A DNA stretch of 64,000 nt from Amycolatopsis sp. NBC_01480 (GCF_036227205.1 NZ_CP109442.1:2790001-2854000); one strand, 5' to 3'. Numbered from the stretch's first letter, positions 41,740 to 53,400 are shown. Numbers and translations: made by a program. The notes: a model not told the origin generated them from the letters alone.

Positions 41740-42134
41740 GTCCGGTTCCCTTCATCGAGGCCCGGCACCCGCGCGGCGATCAGCGCCCGCACGTCCACCT
41801 TGCCGCTCATCATGTCCTGCGCCGAGAAACCGGGCGGCAGCATCGGCGCCAGCTCTTCGGCCGACGCGGCGATCGACGCCTGCCGCGCCTCCGAGATGGT
41901 CCGCACGATCACCGACGCCAGTTCGGCCGGCGCCATCCGCTTGTACGCGCTGGTCGGGAACGACAGCTCGGTCAGCTCACCGGTGCGCCCGACGGTGGCC
42001 GTCACCTCGCGCCGGGCCGAGGTGGCAGTGCTGGTGAGCGAGTCCATCTTCTCTTTGACGTCCGTGAGACGCTCGCGCTGACGCTGGTACGCGCCCAGCG
42101 CGTCCTCGAGCATTTTCTCGTACGGCGAAGCCAT
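41736..42134 (-). CDS. YbaB/EbfC-family protein in ESX locus
   Basis: The 132-residue protein starts MASPYEKMLEDALGAYQRQR behind AGGGAGG. A long coiled helix (ERLTDVKEKMDSLTSTATSA) is followed by strands (REVTATVGRTGELTELSF) and ASVIVRTISEARQASIAASA, the YbaB/EbfC pattern. Free-living YbaB proteins bind DNA, but divergent copies recur in actinobacterial ESX loci beside WXG proteins, where they may act as chaperones or adaptors. A longer reading to 42194 has no ribosome site. Confidence 0.75.
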   Translation of the reverse strand: MASPYEKMLEDALGAYQRQRERLTDVKEKMDSLTSTATSARREVTATVGRTGELTELSFPTSAYKRMAPAELASVIVRTISEARQASIAASAEELAPMLPPGFSAQDMMSGKVDVRALIAARVPGLDEGNRT

Positions 42135-42153
42135 CAGAAACCTCCCTGGTCCG

Positions 42154-45100
42154 TCATCCCACCGATGCCAATCCCTGGCCGAGCGCCAGCGCACCGGTCT
42201 CCGGCGGCCGGATGCCGCGCAGGTCCGCGGCCGCGAGGGTGCGGGACGCGGCGGTGGCCGACAGCGTCCGCGCCAGTTCGTGCGCCGCGTGCACCGTGTG
42301 CTCGGACGACGACGCCAGCTCGTGGGCCAGCGCGTCGCGGACCTCCTCGGGCACGTCGTGGCCGCGCCGGGCCAGCTGGCGCACCGCGACCTCGGTCAGT
42401 TCGTCCACTGTGTACTCGCCGAGCTCCCAGCCGACGGTGAACTGGTTGCGCAGCGTGGGCACCAGGCCCAGCAGGGCCGACACGCGCCGGGCATCGCCGG
42501 TGAGCACGACCACCGGGTCCGCCGGGCGTCGTGACACGGCTTCGGCGACGGCCTCGATCACCTCGACGCCCGGGGTGTGCGTCGAGGCCTCCCAATCACC
42601 GTCGAGGTCGAGGACCAGCACGCCGCCGCTCGCGTCGTCCATGGCGGTGCGCACCAGGTGCTCGGCCTGCCCGGGCCAGCGCGGGAACAGGTCGTCGGCC
42701 ACCGAGCACCGCACGAGCTGCCCGACGCTGACCAGCCCGAGTTCGGCCAGCGTCAACGCGTAGAGCCGGGCGAACTCGGCCCGGCCGGACCCGCGCGGGC
42801 CGCCGATCACGACGTTCGCGAGCTGGCCCAACGGTTGACGCGTCTGCTTGAGCCCGCCGAGCCGGACCAGCTGGTTCTGCGCGTGCTGGCGCACGGTGTT
42901 CTGGCCGACCAGGTTCCGCAGCCGGTTCCAGCCCGTGCTCGCGCCGACGGCCGCGGCCGGGTCGGAGCCGACCGAAACCGCCGCCTGCGCCGCCGACGGC
43001 AGCAGCGCCAGCTCCGCGCGCAGGTCCTCGGCCGTGAGCCGGTTCAGCTCCGAGTCCTTGGACGGCGGCTGCAACGCGAGCCGCGACGCCTGGTTGTTCA
43101 CCATGGCCTCGAACAGCTTGCGCGCCACACGGCCGTTGCCGAACGTGGAGTTCTTCGGCACCCGCTCGAAGTACTCGCGCAGCGTGGTCATCGCGTCGTC
43201 GGTCAGCTCGTAGTAGTGCTTGCGGGTCAGCCCGGTGGTGATGGTGACCAGCTCATCGACGCTGTAGTTGGGGAACTCGATCGTGCGCGTGAACCGCGAG
43301 GCGAGGCCGGGGTTCGAGTCGAGGAACTGCACCATCTGCTCGGAGTAGCCGGCGACGATCACCACCAGCGAATCACGCTGGTCCTCCATGATCTTCATCA
43401 GCGCGTCGATGGCTTCCTGGCCGAAGTCCGGGCCGGAGCCGCCGGAGCCCGCCGCCAGCGTGTACGCCTCGTCGATGAACAGCACGCCGCCGATGGCCTT
43501 CTCGACCACCTCGGTGGTCTTGATCGCCGTCGAGCCGATGTACTGGCCGACCAGGTCCGCGCGCGCGACCTCGACCATGTGCCCCTTGGACAGGATGCCC
43601 AGCTCCGCGAGCACCGTGCCGTACAGCCGCGCGACGGTGGTCTTACCGGTGCCAGGAGGGCCCGCGAACACCAGGTGACGGCTCATCGGCGGCATCGGCA
43701 GGCCCATGCGCTCGCGCATCTGGGACATCTTGATCAGGTTGATCAGGCCGGTGACTTCCTTCTTCACCCCGGCCAGGCCGACCAGCGACTCCAGGTCGCC
43801 GAGCGGGCCATCGAGCACCTCGCCGGCCGCCTCGCTGACCGTGGTCGCGGCGGGCGTCTCGCCGGGCTCGGGGAAGGAGCCGGCCGGCATCATCGGCTCC
43901 GGCGTGGGGCGCGCCTGGTCGGTGCTCAGGTTGTCCACCGTCACCTGGTCTTCGCCGAAGCGGTGCACCGGCTCGCCGCCCGCGTCGTTGACCACGCAGT
44001 CCCGGATGGTGACGGCCTCGCGCGTGTCGAGCCGGAAGCCGTCCTCGGCGGCGCCCAGCACCTCGCACTCGACCAGCGACACCCGCGCGCGCTCCTCGAC
44101 CGCGACGCCGTTGCGTCCCGCGTTGCGCACCCGGCAGCGTGAAGCGCTGAGCACCGCGCCCGGCGAGACGGTGATGCCGTCCGCCTTCGCGTCCGCGATT
44201 TCGCTGTCCTGCAAGGAGATCTCGACCTCACCGGCCACCTGGACGCCACCGCCGCGCACCAGCACGGACTTCAGCGAAGACGGCGTGCTCCCGCCGAGCT
44301 GAACGGCGTGCTCGGCGGTGGAGCCGACCCGGATGTCGGTGACGGTGAGGCGCGCCGCCTCCGTGACGCTGACGGCGACCTCGCGGCCGGTCTCGATCGA
44401 CGCGTCGGCCAAGTCCAATCGCGACTGTCCGGAAAGGACGATGCCGGCACCGGCATCCGTGGTCAGGCGCAGCCCGGTGATCTTGACCGCCGACTCGGCC
44501 GTGACCAGCACGGCCGTCTGCGAGGAGCCCCGGACGGTCGCGCGCTCGAACCGCGGCGCCGCCTCGCCGTCGACCATGATCGCGACCGGCGAGCCCTCGA
44601 ACGTGCAGTCGACGAACTGCGGGGCCGCGTTGCCGGTCGCCTGCACCGCGTTGCGCTCGGCGCCGGAGAAGAGGCACTCGCGCAGCAGCGGCGCGGACGT
44701 CGCCGCCACGTGCGCGGCCTGCATCGGCGCGGAGAGGAACTGCGAGCCGGCGACGGAGACGCGGCCCTGGCTGGTCAGGTACAGGTCGACATTCGCGCTC
44801 TCGCGCACGGTGAGGCCCGTGACGGTCGCCTGCCCCTGCTGCTCCACGACCATCGCGGGCTTCTGCGCCCCGGAGATCTCGCACTGCTCGATGACGGCGA
44901 CGGCCTCGCCGTTCACGCAGATGCCGTTGCCTTGCGGGCGGGAAACGGTGCACCGGCGCAGCACCACCGAGCCGACCTCGGCCACCACCACGCCGGACGA
45001 AGCGGCGTCCGCGATCTCGGTGTCTTCGATCGTGCTCTGCGCGGGCGAGGCGATGACGATGCCCGCGCCGGCGCTGCTGGTGACGCTGCACCCGCGCACC

Positions 45101-45474
45101 GCGAGCGAGCCCTGAAGGCGCGCGAGCAGCGTCGCCCAGGACGCGCCGACGACACGGCAGCCGTCGAGTGCCGCCTCGCCGCGGACGACGTCCACGGCCA
45201 CCAGCTTGTCGTCCTCGCTGATCAGGGTGAATCCGCGCAGCTGCACGGCTTCGGAGTTCGCGACGAGCACACTGCCGTCCCGCGCGACCACCTCGACGGT
45301 GCCCGCCCCCTCCTCGGCGACCAGCGAAACCATGCGGTCCACCACGAGGTTCTCCTCGTAGCGGCCCGGGTACACGCTGATCGTCGCGCCGGGCTGGGCC
45401 TGCGCCAGCGCCGCGCCGATCGTCGGGAACGCGCCCTGCCGGTCGCCGGCGACCACGAGCAACTGTCGGTTCAT
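42154..45474 (-). CDS. Beta-helix / EccA-like AAA+ ATPase fusion
   Basis: The 1106-residue protein has ~500 N-terminal residues of right-handed beta-helix repeats ([35 protein letters not shown]), then a CbxX/EccA-type AAA+ module: GPPGTGKTT at 605-613, [10 protein letters not shown] at ~665, and [20 protein letters not shown] with the sensor/arginine region. A second AAA-like domain (~860-1080) has [11 protein letters not shown] in place of a P-loop and lacks the Lys, so it is probably inactive. In ESX loci EccA-type ATPases act in the cytosol on substrates or chaperones; the beta-helix replaces the usual TPR-like N-terminus and may be the substrate-binding part. Confidence 0.85.
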   Translation of the reverse strand: MNRQLLVVAGDRQGAFPTIGAALAQAQPGATISVYPGRYEENLVVDRMVSLVAEEGAGTVEVVARDGSVLVANSEAVQLRGFTLISEDDKLVAVDVVRGEAALDGCRVVGASWATLLARLQGSLAVRGCSVTSSAGAGIVIASPAQSTIEDTEIADAASSGVVVAEVGSVVLRRCTVSRPQGNGICVNGEAVAVIEQCEISGAQKPAMVVEQQGQATVTGLTVRESANVDLYLTSQGRVSVAGSQFLSAPMQAAHVAATSAPLLRECLFSGAERNAVQATGNAAPQFVDCTFEGSPVAIMVDGEAAPRFERATVRGSSQTAVLVTAESAVKITGLRLTTDAGAGIVLSGQSRLDLADASIETGREVAVSVTEAARLTVTDIRVGSTAEHAVQLGGSTPSSLKSVLVRGGGVQVAGEVEISLQDSEIADAKADGITVSPGAVLSASRCRVRNAGRNGVAVEERARVSLVECEVLGAAEDGFRLDTREAVTIRDCVVNDAGGEPVHRFGEDQVTVDNLSTDQARPTPEPMMPAGSFPEPGETPAATTVSEAAGEVLDGPLGDLESLVGLAGVKKEVTGLINLIKMSQMRERMGLPMPPMSRHLVFAGPPGTGKTTVARLYGTVLAELGILSKGHMVEVARADLVGQYIGSTAIKTTEVVEKAIGGVLFIDEAYTLAAGSGGSGPDFGQEAIDALMKIMEDQRDSLVVIVAGYSEQMVQFLDSNPGLASRFTRTIEFPNYSVDELVTITTGLTRKHYYELTDDAMTTLREYFERVPKNSTFGNGRVARKLFEAMVNNQASRLALQPPSKDSELNRLTAEDLRAELALLPSAAQAAVSVGSDPAAAVGASTGWNRLRNLVGQNTVRQHAQNQLVRLGGLKQTRQPLGQLANVVIGGPRGSGRAEFARLYALTLAELGLVSVGQLVRCSVADDLFPRWPGQAEHLVRTAMDDASGGVLVLDLDGDWEASTHTPGVEVIEAVAEAVSRRPADPVVVLTGDARRVSALLGLVPTLRNQFTVGWELGEYTVDELTEVAVRQLARRGHDVPEEVRDALAHELASSSEHTVHAAHELARTLSATAASRTLAAADLRGIRPPETGALALGQGLASVG

Positions 45475-45505
45475 CGAATCCGCCTCTCCCGCCTCAACAC
45501 CACAG

Positions 45506-48500
45506 TCACACCAGCCCCGGAAGCGCGGTGAACCGCTGCGCCGCCTTCTTGTCCATCGGCCGGCGCCCCTCGGCCTCGGCCCACACCTCGAGTTCGCGGC
45601 GCAGCGAGACCAGCGCCAGCTCGTCCAGCGAGATCCGGTCGGACGCGACCTTGCCGGTCTCGTCGACCTCGCTCGCGGTCAGCTCCCGCAACAGCACCAG
45701 GCCGCGCGCGCCGTCGGCGGGCTCGCGCAGCTCCAGCACCTTGAAGCTGGTGCCGGGCACGAACAGCACCCGGTTCTGCACCCCGGCCTCGGCGGGCTCC
45801 AGCAGCTTCGTGCGCCGCGCGGTGATCGACCAGACCAGCACGTCGGTGTCACCGTCCAGTGTGGACGACGGCTGGGTCAGCGTGTTCAGGAAACCCCACT
45901 CGGTGAGGACTTTCTGCGTCCGGTACAGCGTGGTCGCACTGCTGGACAGGGAGGTCGCGAACGTCGCGGGCCCCCGGTGCGATGGCAGCCGGCTCAGCCC
46001 CGCGACCACACAACGCGCGATGGGCACGTGCGGCCCGTTGACGCCACTGCGCAACCCGGCGTCGATCGCAGTGCCCTTGGCCGAGAGGTACAGCTGCACG
46101 GCGACCGCATCGGTGAGGACTTCCACCGACGAGGTCGACAGCGCGCCCTGGAACCCGGGGTGCTCGGACAGGATGCGGGCGACCGAGTTGGACATCAGGC
46201 CGTACTCCGCGCCGAGGGACTTGCGCAGCCATTCACGTTCCTTGTCGACGCCGCGTTTGGGGAGGAGAGCGGTGGACTCGGGGCCTGGGGTGGGCTGGAG
46301 GGCGGCGGAACGTTGGGTGTTGGTGGGCTCGGTCGCGGTTACGGCCGGGGGCGCCGGTTCGGGTGCCGCGATTGGTTCGGGAGCCGGAGTTGGCTCGGGG
46401 GCGGTGGTTTTCGGCTCGACGGGGCTGGGCAGGTCGGCGACCGGCAGGGACGGCGGCGCGACCGCGGGCGGGACAGGCGGGGCCGCGGGCACCGGTGGCA
46501 TCCCGGCAGGCGGGGCCGCGGGCACCGGCGGCATTCCGGCGGGCGGGGTCGCGGGCGGGGTTGAAGCCATCGGCATCCCGGCGGGCGGCATGGCCGGAGG
46601 GATCGGAGAGGGCGGCGTCACCGGGAAAACCGGCGCGGACGACGGCCGCAAGCTCGACGCCGGAGGCGTGGAGAAGTTCGGCGGCGTGAAGTTGGGCGGG
46701 GTGAAGTTCGACGCCGGAAGTCGCGGCGGGGTCGGAGCAATCGGAGCAGTCGAGGGAACCGAGCCTGTCGGGGCAATCGGGGCCGAGACCGACGGGGTCG
46801 ACGAGGTCGGAGCAGCTGAGACCGGGGCAGCCGGACCAGTCGACCAGGAGGGAGCCGGAGTTGCCGGAGCGGTCGAGAAAGGCAGGGCGGCCGGAGCAGC
46901 TGAGGCCGACATCGAAGGAGCCGCAGCCGGGACCGGGGCTGCAACAGGAGCTGGGACGGGCGCCGAAACCGGGCCCGAAACCGAGCCAGCCGCCGGAGCC
47001 GAGGACTCGCCCTCAGCAGCCTTCCCGTCAGCCGGCTCGCTCTCAGCCGCCTTCTCCTCAACCGTCACCATCGGCAGCCGCGCTGACGTGATCGAGATCG
47101 GCACACCCACGGCGGACGCCGAAAGCGAAGCCCCCAAATCCGGGTCCAGCCGCTGGGTGATCGTCGGCTCGGCGCGCAGGAAGGACGGTTCCGAGGTGGC
47201 ATCCACACCCAGGTCCGCGGCGTCAGCAGGGCGGTACGGCGAGATGGTCACCGCCTCCGTCGAGCTGGACTCGACGGAGGCGGGAGTAACAGGGGCGCCC
47301 GCTTCGATCTCGCCGAGCGCCTTGCTGCGGATCTGCCCACGGGAGCGTTCGGCGATCAGCGCGCCCGCCGGGAGCACGCGGCTCATCGCGCGGGTGTGCT
47401 CGTCCAGGCGCGCCAGGACGTCCTCGGCCAGCAGGCGCATGCGGTCGACCGCGTCCTCGCTCGGGGCGTCGAACGTGAGGTTGTTGACGGAGTTGTCCAG
47501 GGTGATCGTGCGGACCGCCGGGGTGTCGGGGCCGTCCTGCGGCGGGCGGACCAGCAGACCGGACTGGACGACCTCGATCACCGCGTCGGGCGCGTACCAG
47601 TACACGGCCGGGGAAATCTCGTCCAGGCCGTTGATCGGGGCGCGGTGGTCACGCAGGCGCGGCGCGGGCGAGCCCTGCGGCGTGCGCGGCTGGTAGCCGA
47701 CTTCACGGACGAACGTCGTCCAGCCGAGGCGGCCGTCGAACAGGACCGTGCGGACATCGATGGCCTGTGCGGCGACGACGGGCAGGCCCGGGTAAAACGT
47801 GATGTCGCGGCCCAGCAGGTCCGCGAGGGCCTGGCCGAGAGTGGTGCCGCCGGGCATCGACATCGGGCCGTACTGCACGAAACGAGTGTTGGCGCGGACG
47901 TTCTCCGGCAGCCGGGCCCACAGGCGGGCGACGTCGTCCAGGGTGAGCGGCGGGCAGCCGGGGCAGCCGAGCACGATCGTCATGGTGTCGCGCTGCGCGG
48001 GCAGGCCGCGGGCCAGCGCGCCGCGGTGCTCGCGCTGCTGCTGGTCGAAGCCCACCGGGCGCACCCAGAGCCCACCCGGCAACGGCTCCGCGACGCCGCG
48101 TGAGCTGGTGGACGTCAGCTCCGCGGTCAGGCCGGAATCCCAAGAAGGGCGCGGGAAGCGCTTGGCCTCCCACTTCGGCGGACGGCCGGGCTGGAACTTG
48201 ACCCAGCCGCTGCCGCGTCCGGAGTGGACGAACAGGGTGCCGCCGGCGTTCGGGATCACCGAGCCGTCCGGCGCCAGCACCGTGCGGTTGATCCGCTCGG
48301 CCAGCCACTGCCCGGCCAGCGCCGTCGTCTCTCGCGAGCGCCCGCCGATCACCAGCCGGACCCCGCGACGGCGCCGCGGCAGCACCTTGGCCACCGACTC
48401 CCACATCGAGATCGGCGAGTCCACCGGCAGGTCGACGACCACCAGGTCGTGCTCGGTGTCGGCCGCGACGCCCAGCGCCAGCGCCTGGGCCTCCTCGGTC

Positions 48501-48607
48501 ATCCCGGCGGCAGGGTGCACGACCAGCGCGTTGCCGATCGTCTGCTTGTCGAGGGGGGCGCCGGAGGCACCGTTCCCGCGACGCATCAGCGAGAGGTCCA
48601 TGATCAC
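45506..48607 (-). CDS. ESX-locus protein with degenerate ADP-ribosyltransferase-like C-terminus
   Basis: The 1033-residue protein has an N-terminal domain (1-~440) with Rossmann-like strands ([29 protein letters not shown]), a ~340-residue Pro/Ala/Ser linker, and a C-terminal domain from ~785. The latter reads like the arginine-type ADP-ribosyltransferase fold: [48 protein letters not shown] and [18 protein letters not shown] follow the order of the R, STS and ExE blocks. The STS-like site reads NTL and no clear ExE is present, so activity is doubtful. The GTG at 48607 follows AGGAAGGACG; ATG at 48601 is the alternative. Role in the ESX machine is unknown. Confidence 0.6.
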   Translation of the reverse strand: MIMDLSLMRRGNGASGAPLDKQTIGNALVVHPAAGMTEEAQALALGVAADTEHDLVVVDLPVDSPISMWESVAKVLPRRRRGVRLVIGGRSRETTALAGQWLAERINRTVLAPDGSVIPNAGGTLFVHSGRGSGWVKFQPGRPPKWEAKRFPRPSWDSGLTAELTSTSSRGVAEPLPGGLWVRPVGFDQQQREHRGALARGLPAQRDTMTIVLGCPGCPPLTLDDVARLWARLPENVRANTRFVQYGPMSMPGGTTLGQALADLLGRDITFYPGLPVVAAQAIDVRTVLFDGRLGWTTFVREVGYQPRTPQGSPAPRLRDHRAPINGLDEISPAVYWYAPDAVIEVVQSGLLVRPPQDGPDTPAVRTITLDNSVNNLTFDAPSEDAVDRMRLLAEDVLARLDEHTRAMSRVLPAGALIAERSRGQIRSKALGEIEAGAPVTPASVESSSTEAVTISPYRPADAADLGVDATSEPSFLRAEPTITQRLDPDLGASLSASAVGVPISITSARLPMVTVEEKAAESEPADGKAAEGESSAPAAGSVSGPVSAPVPAPVAAPVPAAAPSMSASAAPAALPFSTAPATPAPSWSTGPAAPVSAAPTSSTPSVSAPIAPTGSVPSTAPIAPTPPRLPASNFTPPNFTPPNFSTPPASSLRPSSAPVFPVTPPSPIPPAMPPAGMPMASTPPATPPAGMPPVPAAPPAGMPPVPAAPPVPPAVAPPSLPVADLPSPVEPKTTAPEPTPAPEPIAAPEPAPPAVTATEPTNTQRSAALQPTPGPESTALLPKRGVDKEREWLRKSLGAEYGLMSNSVARILSEHPGFQGALSTSSVEVLTDAVAVQLYLSAKGTAIDAGLRSGVNGPHVPIARCVVAGLSRLPSHRGPATFATSLSSSATTLYRTQKVLTEWGFLNTLTQPSSTLDGDTDVLVWSITARRTKLLEPAEAGVQNRVLFVPGTSFKVLELREPADGARGLVLLRELTASEVDETGKVASDRISLDELALVSLRRELEVWAEAEGRRPMDKKAAQRFTALPGLV

Positions 48608-48638
48608 CTTCGTCCTTCCTGCCGCGGTGTCCGTGAGC

Positions 48639-48908
48639 TCAGGTGGTCTGGCGGATCGTGTGCGAGGGCCCGCCGGTCCCGCCTACCGGTGCAGACGGCG
48701 CCGAGCCGCCGGTGTGATGCACGATCAGCCCGTAGACGAAAAACCCGACCGCGATCAGCAGGCCGAGGGCCACGCCGATGAGCAGCCCGGTCCAGGCCCG
48801 CTTGGCCGGCACGTCGAGGTGGCTCGCGTCGCCGAGCACGAGGGCCGAGGTCATCCGCCCGATCAGGAACGAATAGGCCTCGACGTGGTCCTTCTGCGTC
48901 TGCACCAT
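48639..48908 (-). CDS. EccB reduced to its cytoplasmic tail and one membrane helix
   Basis: The 89-residue protein begins MVQTQKDHVEAYSFLIGRMT, ALVLGDASHLDVPAKRA, then one membrane helix (GLLIGVALGLLIAVGFFVYG) and a ~25-residue tail. This is the N-terminus of EccB, the ESX core protein whose large periplasmic domain (about 400 more residues in normal members) is missing. The stop is genuine: only 31 nt separate it from the next gene and no EccB-like sequence continues in another frame. The ATG follows GGGGAGGG. In ESX complexes the EccB cytosolic tail and helix contact EccC and EccD, so that function could remain while the periplasmic role is lost or supplied elsewhere. Confidence 0.8.
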   Translation of the reverse strand: MVQTQKDHVEAYSFLIGRMTSALVLGDASHLDVPAKRAWTGLLIGVALGLLIAVGFFVYGLIVHHTGGSAPSAPVGGTGGPSHTIRQTT

Positions 48909-48924
48909 GGTCAGTCCCTCCCCT

Positions 48925-50313
48925 TCACGCCGTGAGCCCGACGGCCCAGGAGTAGACCCCGAACAGCTCCAGCAGGATCGGGATCACCGCGACCGCGCTG
49001 AGCGTCTCCAGCCAGTTGGCCAGGTGGCCCCAGATCGGCAGCAGGCGCCGCGGCGGCGGCCGCAGCATCGCCAGCACCAGCAGGAAGAACACCAGCGCGA
49101 GGCCGAACGCGCTGGCACCGCGCCAGTTCGTCGCGAGCGGTTCGATCAGCGACAACGCGTAGAGCACCAGCCCGACCGAGCCGGCGACCGCCAGCGGCAC
49201 CCGCTGCCACGAGCCGAGCAGGGCGCGCGAGCGCATCAGCACCGCCGCCGAGACCAGCAACGCGAGCAGGCCGGGGAACAGGCCTTCGCCGATCAGGAAC
49301 GGGAAGCAGGCCGTGAACACCACGGCGGTCGCGATCGACGCGATCGTGAGGTAACCGTCGGCGTACGCGGTCTGGCGCACCATCTGCTCGGCCGGCGCCG
49401 GCTCGATGTCGTACTGGAGCTCGTCGGCCGTGCGCGGCAGCTGCGGGCCGCGGATGCGGGCGAACCGGATGCCGATGCGCGGGGCGAACACCAGCAGTCC
49501 GATCAGGACGGTCGAGACCAGCCCGGCCGCCTGCACCGTGGAGAACTCCGGGCCCAGGTGCAGCCAGATCGTCAGCGCGCCCAGCGCCCCGGTCGCGACC
49601 ACCGCGCCGAACGGCACGAACGGGATCGACGGGGACCACGCGGCCCGTCCGCCGATCACCAGGCCGCCGGCCAGCGCGAAAGTCAGGCAGCCCACCAGAA
49701 TCGGCGCGCCCTGCAAGTCGAACGCCGGCCCGATGCCGGCCACGCTGACCGCGCCGGCCACGGCCGCGAAGCCGCAGCCGCCGAGGCCCAGCAGCACCAG
49801 CAGCGCCCGGTCCTCGGACTGGACGCCGGTGGACACCGCGGCCACCAGCAGCCCGAGCGCCACCACACCGGTGCTGGTCGCCGGGAAGACCGAAAGGTCC
49901 GGGTACAGCAGCACGCGGGCCAGCACGACCAGGGAGAAGATCGCGAACCCGAGGAACAGCCAGCGGTTGAACTCCGGCTTCCAGCGTCCGGGCTGACGGC
50001 TCACCGCCGTGGCCATGCCGTCGGCGATGTCGTCGAAGTCCAGCTCCGGCAACGGGTCCTGGCGGGGGCGGAGGTGGAACTCCTCGCCCTCCTTCCAGTC
50101 CAGCGACTCCGGCGTGCCCGCCGGGTCGAGCGGCGCGTCGCCGAGGCGTTGCAGGACCCAGGAGTCCCGCAGCTCCTCGCGGCCGCCGGTGTGCCGCAGC
50201 AGCACCGGCAGCAGGCTGGTGATCGGCACCGCCATCGGCACGGCCAGGTCGGCGCGGCCCTGGGGGCCGTACACGGTGATCCGGCACAGTTCGCCCTGTT
50301 GCATGGTGCTCAA
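48925..50313 (-). CDS. eccD: EccD, ESX membrane channel protein
   Basis: The 462-residue protein has an N-terminal ubiquitin-like domain (~1-90, CRITVYGPQGRADLAVPMAV) and then about 11 hydrophobic helices, for example RWLFLGFAIFSLVVLARVLL and LFPGLLALLVSAAVLM, with a cytosolic loop QLPRTADELQYDIEPA. This is the EccD (YukD/EccD) layout; EccD dimers form the membrane part of the ESX complex. A TTG start at 50313 follows AAGGAGCG; an ATG three codons later is the alternative. It lies directly before the short EccB gene. Confidence 0.92.
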   Translation of the reverse strand: MSTMQQGELCRITVYGPQGRADLAVPMAVPITSLLPVLLRHTGGREELRDSWVLQRLGDAPLDPAGTPESLDWKEGEEFHLRPRQDPLPELDFDDIADGMATAVSRQPGRWKPEFNRWLFLGFAIFSLVVLARVLLYPDLSVFPATSTGVVALGLLVAAVSTGVQSEDRALLVLLGLGGCGFAAVAGAVSVAGIGPAFDLQGAPILVGCLTFALAGGLVIGGRAAWSPSIPFVPFGAVVATGALGALTIWLHLGPEFSTVQAAGLVSTVLIGLLVFAPRIGIRFARIRGPQLPRTADELQYDIEPAPAEQMVRQTAYADGYLTIASIATAVVFTACFPFLIGEGLFPGLLALLVSAAVLMRSRALLGSWQRVPLAVAGSVGLVLYALSLIEPLATNWRGASAFGLALVFFLLVLAMLRPPPRRLLPIWGHLANWLETLSAVAVIPILLELFGVYSWAVGLTA

Positions 50314-50352
50314 CGTCCGCTCCTTCCTTCACGTGTCTCGTCTACCGCGGAT

Positions 50353-50442
50353 GCACCCAACGCCACATTGGGTGCGTTCAACGCACCCAACGCCACATTG
50401 GGTGCGCTCAACGCAACCAACGCCACATTGGGGCGCATCGGG
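50353..50442. repeat. Three 30-bp tandem hairpin repeats between eccC and eccD
   Basis: Units start at 50353, 50383 and 50413. Each contains CACCCAACGCCACATTGGGTG or a variant, in which CACCCAA pairs with TTGGGTG. The first two units differ at one base; the third is degenerate. The repeats occupy most of the 148-bp gap between eccC and eccD (50314-50461), otherwise the tightest junctions of the operon, and could form RNA hairpins that limit or stabilise downstream message. Confidence 0.9.
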
Positions 50443-50461
50443 CGCAGCGGGCGCAGCGGGC

Positions 50462-53400
50462 TCATCGGAGGCCTCCCGCCAGCGGCTGGTCGGCGTCGGC
50501 ACTCGTGGGCACGTAACCGGTCTGCATGAGCTTCACACCGCGGCGGGTGACCAGCTGGGCGCGGCCGGGCGGCAGCTTGCGCGGCGTTGCCTCGCCGAGG
50601 AACTTGCCCTCCTCCTTGGGGTAGGAGAACACGATCCCGGGGCTGCCCAGCTCCCAGATCCGGCGGATCACCGGATCGCTCAGCGCCCGCATCGCGCCCG
50701 AGGTGCTGCGCGCGACGATCAGGTGGAAGCCGATGTACGCGCCCTGCGCCAGCAGCGAGAGCAACGGCTCCAGCGGCGAGCCCATGCCCGTGGTGAGCAG
50801 CTGGTAGTCGTCGACCACGAAGAACAGCCGGGGGCCGGTCCACCAGTCGCGGCGCTTGAGCCGGTCGGCCGTGATGCTCTGGTCGGGCACCCGCGGCGAG
50901 AGCGACACGCTGGCCTGTTTTGCCAGCTCCTGCAACGCTTCCGAGGTGGTCGCGTAGCCGACGCGGTAGGCCTCCGGGACCTCGGCGTCGAGCATGCGGC
51001 TCGGGTCGGCCAGCACGATCTTCGCCTCGGCCGGCTGGTACCGCGAAAGGATCGAGCGCAGTGACAGCCGCAGCAGGTTGGTCTTGCCGGTCTCGTTGTC
51101 GCCGAACACCAGCAGGTGCGGGGTGGCCTCGAAGTTCTGCCACACCGGCAGCAGCCGCTGCTCGTCCTGGCCCAGCGCCATCCGCAGGTCGCCGTCGGGC
51201 CGGGGCAGCTCGGTGATCGGCAGCGTCGAGGGCAGCATCCGCACCGACGGCGCCTTGCGGCCGGGCCAGAAGGTGTGCACCTCTTCGGCGACGGCCTTGG
51301 TCGCGGCGGCCAGGTCGTCCGTGGCCGAGCTGCCGTCCATCCGCGGCAGGCCGGCCAGGAAGTGCAGCCCGTCCGGCGTCATGCCGCGGCCCGGCTGGTT
51401 CGGCACCGTCTTCGCCTTGCGGGAGCCGATCTCCGACTCCATCGGGTCGCCGAGGCGCAGCTCGAACCGGGTCTGGAGCAGATCGCGCAGGTACGGCCGG
51501 ATCTCCGACCAGCGCGTCGACGCGATCACCACGTGGATGCCGAACGACAGGCCGCGCGAGGCCAGCTCGCCGATCTTCGCCTCCAGCTCGTTGTAATCGT
51601 TCTTCAACGAGAACCAGCCGTCGATGACCAGGAAGACGTCGCCGAACGAGTCCTCCAGCCGGCCGCGGCGGCGCAGCTGCCGGTAGACCTCCATCGACTC
51701 GATGCCGCGCTCGGAGAAGACGTTCTCGCGGTACTCCATGATCTGCGAGATCTCTTCGATGGTCCGCACCACGCGGTCGCGCTCCAGCCGCGTCGCGACC
51801 GAGCCGACGTGCGGCAGGCCGCTGATCGACATGATGCCGCCACCGCCGAAGTCCAGGCCGTAGAACTGCACCTCGTCCGGGGTGTGGGTCATCGCCAGCG
51901 CCAGCACCAGGGTGCGCACCAGCGTCGACTTGCCGGTCTGCGGGCCGCCGACCACGGCCACGTGCCCGGCCGCGCCGGAAAGGTCCGCCAGCAGCAGCTC
52001 GCGCACCTGCTCGAACGGCCGGTCGATCATGCCCATCGGCACGCGCAACCGGCCGTGGTGCGCCGGGTCCTGCACGGTCATGCCGCGCACCGGGTCCGGC
52101 AGCACGCTCGGCAGCAGCGAGTCGAGGCTCGGCGACTCCGCCAGCGGCGGCAGCCACACCTGGCGCGCGGCCGGGCCGGCGCCGGTGAGCCGCTCGACGA
52201 ACACGTCCGCGAGCGTCGGGCCGGTCGGCCCGGCGTTCTCGTGAATGTCCTCTTCGGACTTCTCGGCGCTTTCGCCGATCTCGTCGTCGCGGATGATCAG
52301 CCGGACCGGGCGGGCCTGGGTGAAAAAGGGCACGACCTCCCGGCTGACCCGGGCGGCGTCCACTGCCGCACCTTCACCGCTGCCGGCCGGGACGGGGCCT
52401 GAGACGTAGGCGGCCTTGAAGCGGACCAGGTTCGTGGTGTCGATCTTGAGGTAGCCGTTGCCGGGCTCGGACGGCAGCTCGTACGCGCTGCCGGCGCCGA
52501 TCACGCTGCGGGACTCCATGGAGGAGAACGTGCGCAGCGCGATCCGGTACGAAAGGTGGCCCTCGACGCGGTGGATGCGGCCCTCGTCAAGCCGCTGCGA
52601 AGCGAGCAGCAGGTGCACGCCGAGGCTTCGGCCGAGCCGTCCGACCGAGACGAACAGCTCCATGAACTCCGGCTTCGCGCTCAACAGCTCGGAGAACTCG
52701 TCGACGACCAGGAACAGCGTCGGCATCGGCGCCAGCTGCTCACCGGCCGCGCGGGCCTTCTCGTACTCGAACAGCGACGGGTGGCCGCTCGCGCGCAGCT
52801 GTTCCTGGCGCCGCACCATCTCGCCGTTGAGCGAGTCCTGCATGCGGTCGACTAGCGGCAGCTCGTCGGCCAGGTTGGTGATCATCGCCGAGGTGTGCGG
52901 CAGCTTGTCCATGCCGAGGAAGGTCGCGCCGCCCTTGAAGTCGACGAGCACGAAGTTGAGGATCTCCGACGAGTGCGTGGCCGCCAGCCCCAGCACCAGC
53001 GTCCGCAGCAGCTCGGACTTGCCCGAGCCGGTGGCGCCGATCAGCATGCCGTGCGGGCCCATGCCGCCCTGCGCCGACTCCTTCAGGTCCAGCTCGACGA
53101 TCTCGCCCTCTTCGGTCACGCCGATGGGCACCGACATCCGCGCGCGCTGCACGGCACGGGGCCGCCACTGTGCGGGGACGTCGAACGAGTAGACGTCGCG
53201 GATGTTCAGCAACGCGGTGAGGCCGAAATCGCTCTCCAGCGGCTGGTCCGCGATCTCCAGCGTGCCGCTGGTGCGCTTCGGCGCGAGCAGCCGGGCGAGG
53301 CCCTCGGCCTGGACCACCGACAGCTCGTCACGTATCGCGGAGCCGACGCCGGTGCCGGCCGGGAACTCGACGCGGTCGTCCTTGGTCGAGAGCCGCAGCA

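Noticed and set aside
50353..50442. Regular 30-bp repeats as a possible CRISPR array
   Set aside because: The units are directly adjacent with no unique spacers and no cas genes are present.
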